Source: Lentisphaerae bacterium GWF2_49_21
GTDB lineage: Bacteria > Verrucomicrobiota > Lentisphaeria > Victivallales > GWF2-50-93
DNA: 42,719 nt
Assembly: GCA_001804805.1 (NCBI GenBank)
Contig: MHBH01000004.1
Coordinates: forward strand, 1-42,719
Direction: 5' to 3'
In this document: positions 39,554-42,719 of the stretch, piece by piece
Layout of the letters: the number at the start of each line of letters is the position of its first letter
Numbering within the stretch: position 1 is the first letter of the stretch
Translations under genes and position numbers: made by a program
The notes under the pieces: generated by a model
The model's input: only the letters and a program-made list of their open reading frames with translations
The model's database searches: none
What the model was told of the DNA's origin: nothing

Positions 39554-40711
39554 TCATCTCTTCTCTATCCAGTTAGCTATTTCATCTGCCATTGAATCCC
39601 TTTTTGAGAACATCAGGAAATGATCTTCGTCAGGATAATATCTGCTTTTGACTGGAACATTTATCATCTTCAGGCTTTCTTCAAATCCAGTTATGCTTTG
39701 GACTGGAATCCTGTCGTCCTTGTCACCGTGGATTAAGAGGAACGGCCTGTCCTTGGCGCTTGAAATGAAGTTGGATGAGTCATATATCCCTGGTTCTGTC
39801 ACCGCTGAAATGAAGATGAATCCCTTGTACCTTTGTCCATTTTTCGCTATAGTCCGAGTGAGTCCGGTTCCTCCATTTGACAGGCAGGCAACATAGACGC
39901 TGTCTGAATCCAGCTCGGGATTTGACCTGATATATTCATAGGTTTTTTCAATGGTACTGCATTCCGGATCAAGAAACCAGTTGCCGCATCCGTAGGTTGG
40001 CGAGATAACTGCCACGCCAGATTTTTCCGCGACTTTCTTCAGCACCCAGGTGTAGCCGATGAAATTGCCAAGGCTTCCATGCATGAAGATTAATACCGGA
40101 TATTTTGTTTTTTTTAGGTTTCTGGGGACATATTCATAGAAATGAAGTGTCTGGCGTTTGCCAGTGAAGATGTCCTCATAGCACATGCCGAGAGCGGAAC
40201 CTGCATTCCTGAAACTTTCATCCTTCATGAGCTCGTGATAGACGTCGAGAACAAGGCCGCGCAGACGGATCATCTGTTTTTCATTGATGCCGATAGGCAG
40301 ATATCGGAAGACATAGGTTCCAAGTTTGAGCTGGTCGATTTCAGGCACAAGGTTTGTTATTCTTGCCCTGTTGAATGAAAGCTGTCCGGATAATTTCTGC
40401 GAGAATCGCAAATCCTTGCTTGAGCCTGTCGGTGACACCGAATATGAATATATGAAACAGGCTATTGCTAAAAGCAATATCGCCGACTGTGCAAGCAAGG
40501 CTTTCCTCTTATGTGCTGGGAAAGCATAAATCCAGAAAAAAAGCGTTGAGATCAGGATCAGGTAGGAGCCGAGAGCAACACAAAAACCTCCTGAAGTCTC
40601 TGCATGGAAGAGGAGCTCCAGCGGAAGATAAATAAAGGGCAGCAAGATGAATGCATGGATGAAGAACAGCATCATATAACGAAAGGTCTTGTTTCTGGGA
40701 ACTAGTTTCAT
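39554..40711 (-). CDS. Membrane-anchored alpha/beta hydrolase (esterase-like)
   Basis: The 385-residue protein has three hydrophobic segments in its first 110 residues (FMLF..., LGSYLILIST, SAILLLAIAC), then an alpha/beta-hydrolase domain: oxyanion loop VLIFMHGSLGNF, nucleophile motif ACLSNGGTG (Ser near 276, with Cys in place of the first Gly), the acid IHGDKDDRIPV and the base PDEDHFLMF. The likely activity is a serine esterase or acyl hydrolase facing one side of the membrane. The substrate is unknown. It is divergent from the uronate-dehydrogenase-like gene, 84 bp apart. It contains one TGCGAGAATCGCA motif. Confidence 0.75.
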   Translation of the reverse strand: MKLVPRNKTFRYMMLFFIHAFILLPFIYLPLELLFHAETSGGFCVALGSYLILISTLFFWIYAFPAHKRKALLAQSAILLLAIACFIYSYSVSPTGSSKDLRFSQKLSGQLSFNRARITNLVPEIDQLKLGTYVFRYLPIGINEKQMIRLRGLVLDVYHELMKDESFRNAGSALGMCYEDIFTGKRQTLHFYEYVPRNLKKTKYPVLIFMHGSLGNFIGYTWVLKKVAEKSGVAVISPTYGCGNWFLDPECSTIEKTYEYIRSNPELDSDSVYVACLSNGGTGLTRTIAKNGQRYKGFIFISAVTEPGIYDSSNFISSAKDRPFLLIHGDKDDRIPVQSITGFEESLKMINVPVKSRYYPDEDHFLMFSKRDSMADEIANWIEKR

Positions 40712-40795
40712 TGCTGGCAGAACCCCATTTTTCTTGTATTACTTTAATCTATCATTAATTTAATGCATTTTAAATGAAAATCAGGTGATTGTCAT

Positions 40796-41548
40796 ATGCC
40801 CAAATACCGCATACTTGTAACAGGTTCCTCCGGAGCAATCGGCAAAGCCGTGGCTCCGGCGCTGACTGCCGCTGGACACTACGTCCGGGGATTCGATCTT
40901 TCAAAATCACCGAACATAGAGGACATGCATATTGGAAATCTCACCGACATGCAGGCTATTGAGAAGGCGATGGATTCCATGGACACGCTCGTTCATCTAG
41001 GGGCGGAGTCCAATGACTGCGATTTCATGTCCCGGCTTCTTCCGGCAAACATCGTCGGAGTCTACAACGTCATGGATTCCGCGAAAAGGTGCAAGCTAAG
41101 AAGGGTAATCCTAGCATCTTCGATGCAGGTCTACAACGGCTTCTGGAAAAGGCGCAAGCCCCCATTCAAGATAGAAGATGGTGCCGCGCCTTCGAACCAT
41201 TATGGAGTGACGAAGATTTTTTCCGAATCGATGGGGCAGATGTATTCCTATAAGTTCGGGCTTTCGGTCATTGCCGTGAGAATCGGCTGGTTTACGAGGA
41301 CCCCGAAGGAATTACAGGAGATGACTGATAGTCCCGGAGCGCAGAACTACTTCTTCAGCCATGACGATGCCGGCAGGTTCTTCCTCAAGGCCGTTGAAGC
41401 TGAGGGAATTGAATACTGCATCCTGCCTGCTGCCTCAAAATGGAATACAAAAGAAGTGTTCGACCTTGAACCGGCAAAGAAAGCGATCGGATATGAGCCG
41501 AAGGATACGTTCCCAGAAGGACTGCCGTTTAAATTACAAAATACATGA
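40796..41548 (+). CDS. NAD-dependent epimerase/dehydratase, uronate-dehydrogenase-like
   Basis: The 250-residue short-chain dehydrogenase has TGSSGAIGKAVAPAL (NAD binding, near residue 9), HLGAESNDCDF, ILASSMQVY, the catalytic HYGVTK, and VRIGWFTRTP. Length, the SHDDAGRFFLKAVEA helix and the ending KAIGYEPKDTFPEGL recall uronate dehydrogenase (Udh), which oxidises glucuronate or galacturonate to aldarate. If so it gives an oxidative route besides UxaC. Other small NAD-dependent epimerases are possible. AGGTGA precedes the ATG by 8 bp. Confidence 0.8.
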   Translation: MPKYRILVTGSSGAIGKAVAPALTAAGHYVRGFDLSKSPNIEDMHIGNLTDMQAIEKAMDSMDTLVHLGAESNDCDFMSRLLPANIVGVYNVMDSAKRCKLRRVILASSMQVYNGFWKRRKPPFKIEDGAAPSNHYGVTKIFSESMGQMYSYKFGLSVIAVRIGWFTRTPKELQEMTDSPGAQNYFFSHDDAGRFFLKAVEAEGIEYCILPAASKWNTKEVFDLEPAKKAIGYEPKDTFPEGLPFKLQNT

Positions 41549-41731
41549 ACGTCGAACATTCAACATCGAACATCCAACTTCGAATTAATTAATATTCAAC
41601 AATCCAGATAACTTTTCGATCCGCATATAGAAAACAGTTGTCGGGCTAAAGCCCAACATACTTTTAGAGAATATCGATACGAATGAAGTTATATTCGATG
41701 TTCAAAGTTCGATGTTGGATGTTCAAAGTTC
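41547..41731. repeat. Long inverted repeat with central palindromic unit in a convergent gap
   Basis: Arms of 38 nt (41547-41584 and 41694-41731) are inverted with 31 of 38 matches and consist of GAACAT/CAACATC stutters. Between them TGTCGGGCT-AA-AGCCCAACA (41639-41658) is a relative of the perfect palindrome at 21557-21576. The element fills the gap between two convergent genes and may act as a terminator. Confidence 0.6.
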
Positions 41732-42545
41732 AGTTGTATATGATTACCTTTCCGTGCTCCATCAGCATTGTCTTCAGCGTAGGATATTTCACCTTCATAT
41801 AGTCGATGAACAGCTGTGGATCGACTGAATTCCCCTTGAACATGTCGTAATGCGCCGGGATTGTCAGCGACGGCTTGATAGTTCCTGCGAGATCCGCAGC
41901 TTCCTGATAGGTCATGTTGCCAATGCAGTTCCTGGCATAGCGTTCAGCATCCCTGCCGTTGATCGGAAGCATCGCGATGTCAATCTTCCATTTACGCAAC
42001 TTCGCCTGGATCCCCTCGTAGATGCAGCAGTCGCCGGAATGGTACAGAGTGACACCATTTCCTTCAAAGATAAATCCAAGATGCGGGTAAAGTCCGGTCT
42101 TCTCGTCGTAGTCGAGGAATTCATGGGCGGCAGGAATTGCAGAAATCGTAACATCCTTGATTTTTATTGTCTCCCCGTCGTTCATTCCCTTTAGACGGTT
42201 CTCGGGAATGCCAGTTTCCTTCTGCACGGAATCCTTGACAGTCTTCGGCAGGACAAATACCGCGTTGGGAGACTTTGCGGCGAGGGTCGGCCAGACTTTC
42301 CTGTCAATATGGTCGGTATGATCGTGGGAGCCGGTGATAATATCCGCGTTCGTCAGTTCCTCAGCGGGCACTGGAGGAGCGAAGAGACGGTGACTGCTTG
42401 GTGAAAGATAAGGATCAATGTAAACGATCGTCTTCCCGAGCTTGAGCGCGAAACTGTGCTGTCCGAGCCAGCATAGGGCCGCCTGTCCGACCTTGAGATT
42501 GATGCTGTTGAGTTCAGAGACGATCTTTTGTCCAGTGCTTTGCAT
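41730..42545 (-). CDS. Metallo-beta-lactamase-fold hydrolase (UlaG-like)
   Basis: About 271 residues. Metal-binding motifs are GSHDHTDHID (HxHxDH), IPAAHEF, YHSGDCCIYEG and the C-terminal PAHYDMFKG, typical of the UlaG/YycJ-like branch of metallo-beta-lactamase proteins. UlaG opens the L-ascorbate 6-phosphate lactone; this relative may hydrolyse a sugar lactone, but no other ula genes are nearby. With the uronate genes a lactonase role would be plausible (inference). ATG 42545 has AGGAGAG 8 bp upstream; the extension to 42584 is not supported. It holds one TGCGAGATCCGCA motif. Confidence 0.82.
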   Translation of the reverse strand: MQSTGQKIVSELNSINLKVGQAALCWLGQHSFALKLGKTIVYIDPYLSPSSHRLFAPPVPAEELTNADIITGSHDHTDHIDRKVWPTLAAKSPNAVFVLPKTVKDSVQKETGIPENRLKGMNDGETIKIKDVTISAIPAAHEFLDYDEKTGLYPHLGFIFEGNGVTLYHSGDCCIYEGIQAKLRKWKIDIAMLPINGRDAERYARNCIGNMTYQEAADLAGTIKPSLTIPAHYDMFKGNSVDPQLFIDYMKVKYPTLKTMLMEHGKVIIYN

Positions 42546-42719
42546 GATAATTTCTCTCCTTTGGTATTTTTCGCGGCACCGCACTCCACGGAGCGAATCC
42601 TGCGCTCGAGTATAGAACCGAGAGCCATATATTGAAAATATCTTAATAGGTAAGATATTATGAAAAGTCAGTCTTGTCCTAAATAGCTTTTAAAAAAGCG
42701 TGACTCCTTTTGGGGATAT
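42546..42719. other. Intergenic end of the window
   Basis: A hairpin GAGCG-AATCCTG-CGCTC (42593-42609) and AATATCTTA-ATAGG-TAAGATATT (42637-42659, perfect 9 bp) are seen, but no gene. The rest is AT-rich and probably holds the promoter of the UlaG-like gene. Confidence 0.5.

Larger units (their letters stand above)
7745..41898. repeat. Dispersed 13-mer motif TGCGARNNYCGCA, 14 copies
   Basis: Exact matches start at 7745, 15759, 17594, 18581, 21682, 22066, 22102, 22183, 24188, 31260, 32406, 32463, 40398 and 41886. Thirteen lie in genes and one in an intergenic region. In many genes it encodes Ala-x-Phe/Leu-Ala, but in uvrC (18581) and the hydrolase (40398) it is read in other frames. One-off variants occur at 8780, 8915, 22331 and 25608. 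Confidence 0.7.

Overview
The window reads as a chromosomal segment of a Gram-negative bacterium of the PVC superphylum. Lentisphaerota (Victivallis-like) or a close Verrucomicrobiota relative is my best guess, from gene style only; no rRNA is present to confirm it. Clues are a stand-alone RfaE2 heptose adenylyltransferase, TolQ/TolR/TonB-like genes, many sugar-related genes (UxaC, NagB, two ROK proteins, Gfo/Idh, DegT, AraC), a sigma-70 factor with a long Lys-rich AT-hook tail, and intergenic regions crowded with small palindromic repeats. I recognise no phage, insertion sequence, CRISPR, tRNA or rRNA.

Layout: 0.4-1.6 kb, an orphan TadE-like protein and rfaE2. 1.8-6.1 kb, a two-gene module: a membrane HEAT-repeat protein with C-terminal CxxC knuckles, then a cytoplasmic FHA plus tandem-kinase protein whose catalytic residues are lost. 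6.1-9.2 kb, a secreted TPR protein, a 28-codon bS22/mS38-like ribosomal protein gene, and a membrane-anchored transglutaminase-like protein. 9.3-15.3 kb, purM, speB (flanked by a 63-bp structured repeat), a ROK kinase and tolQ-tolR-tonB. 15.3-20.8 kb, an rRNA-methyltransferase-like gene, uxaC with an unusual structured leader, uvrC, a Phd/PIN toxin-antitoxin pair and lepB. 21-27.8 kb, a small anchored protein, an N-acyl-D-amino-acid deacylase, nagB, a DegT aminotransferase, a Gfo/Idh oxidoreductase and an AraC regulator. 27.8-33.6 kb, a leftward chain mfd - ROK - lemA - DUF3137. 33.7-35.6 kb, rpoD and rpsU. 35.7-42.5 kb, secreted hypotheticals (one with HExxH), a GT-B-like protein, a membrane alpha/beta hydrolase, a uronate-dehydrogenase-like protein and an UlaG-like hydrolase.

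The most unusual signals lie outside the protein list. (1) uxaC, nagB and degT each have an inverted repeat whose 3' arm contains the Shine-Dalgarno sequence and reaches or almost reaches the AUG; for uxaC a 99-nt structured domain precedes it, a riboswitch-like layout. (2) A 195-bp element after speB has nested perfect stems plus a loop-to-outside complement, so it could fold as a pseudoknot. (3) A 63-bp multi-hairpin repeat occurs twice around speB. (4) The 13-mer TGCGARNNYCGCA occurs 14 times, in different reading frames and once in intergenic DNA. (5) The FHA/tandem-pseudokinase protein and its HEAT partner look like a phosphorylation-independent envelope signalling pair.

How the genes may cooperate: UxaC and the Udh-like protein fit uronate use; NagB and the D-aminoacylase fit amino-sugar and D-amino-acid salvage; DegT and Gfo/Idh fit amino-sugar metabolism under the AraC regulator. 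These links are inference from family membership and proximity.
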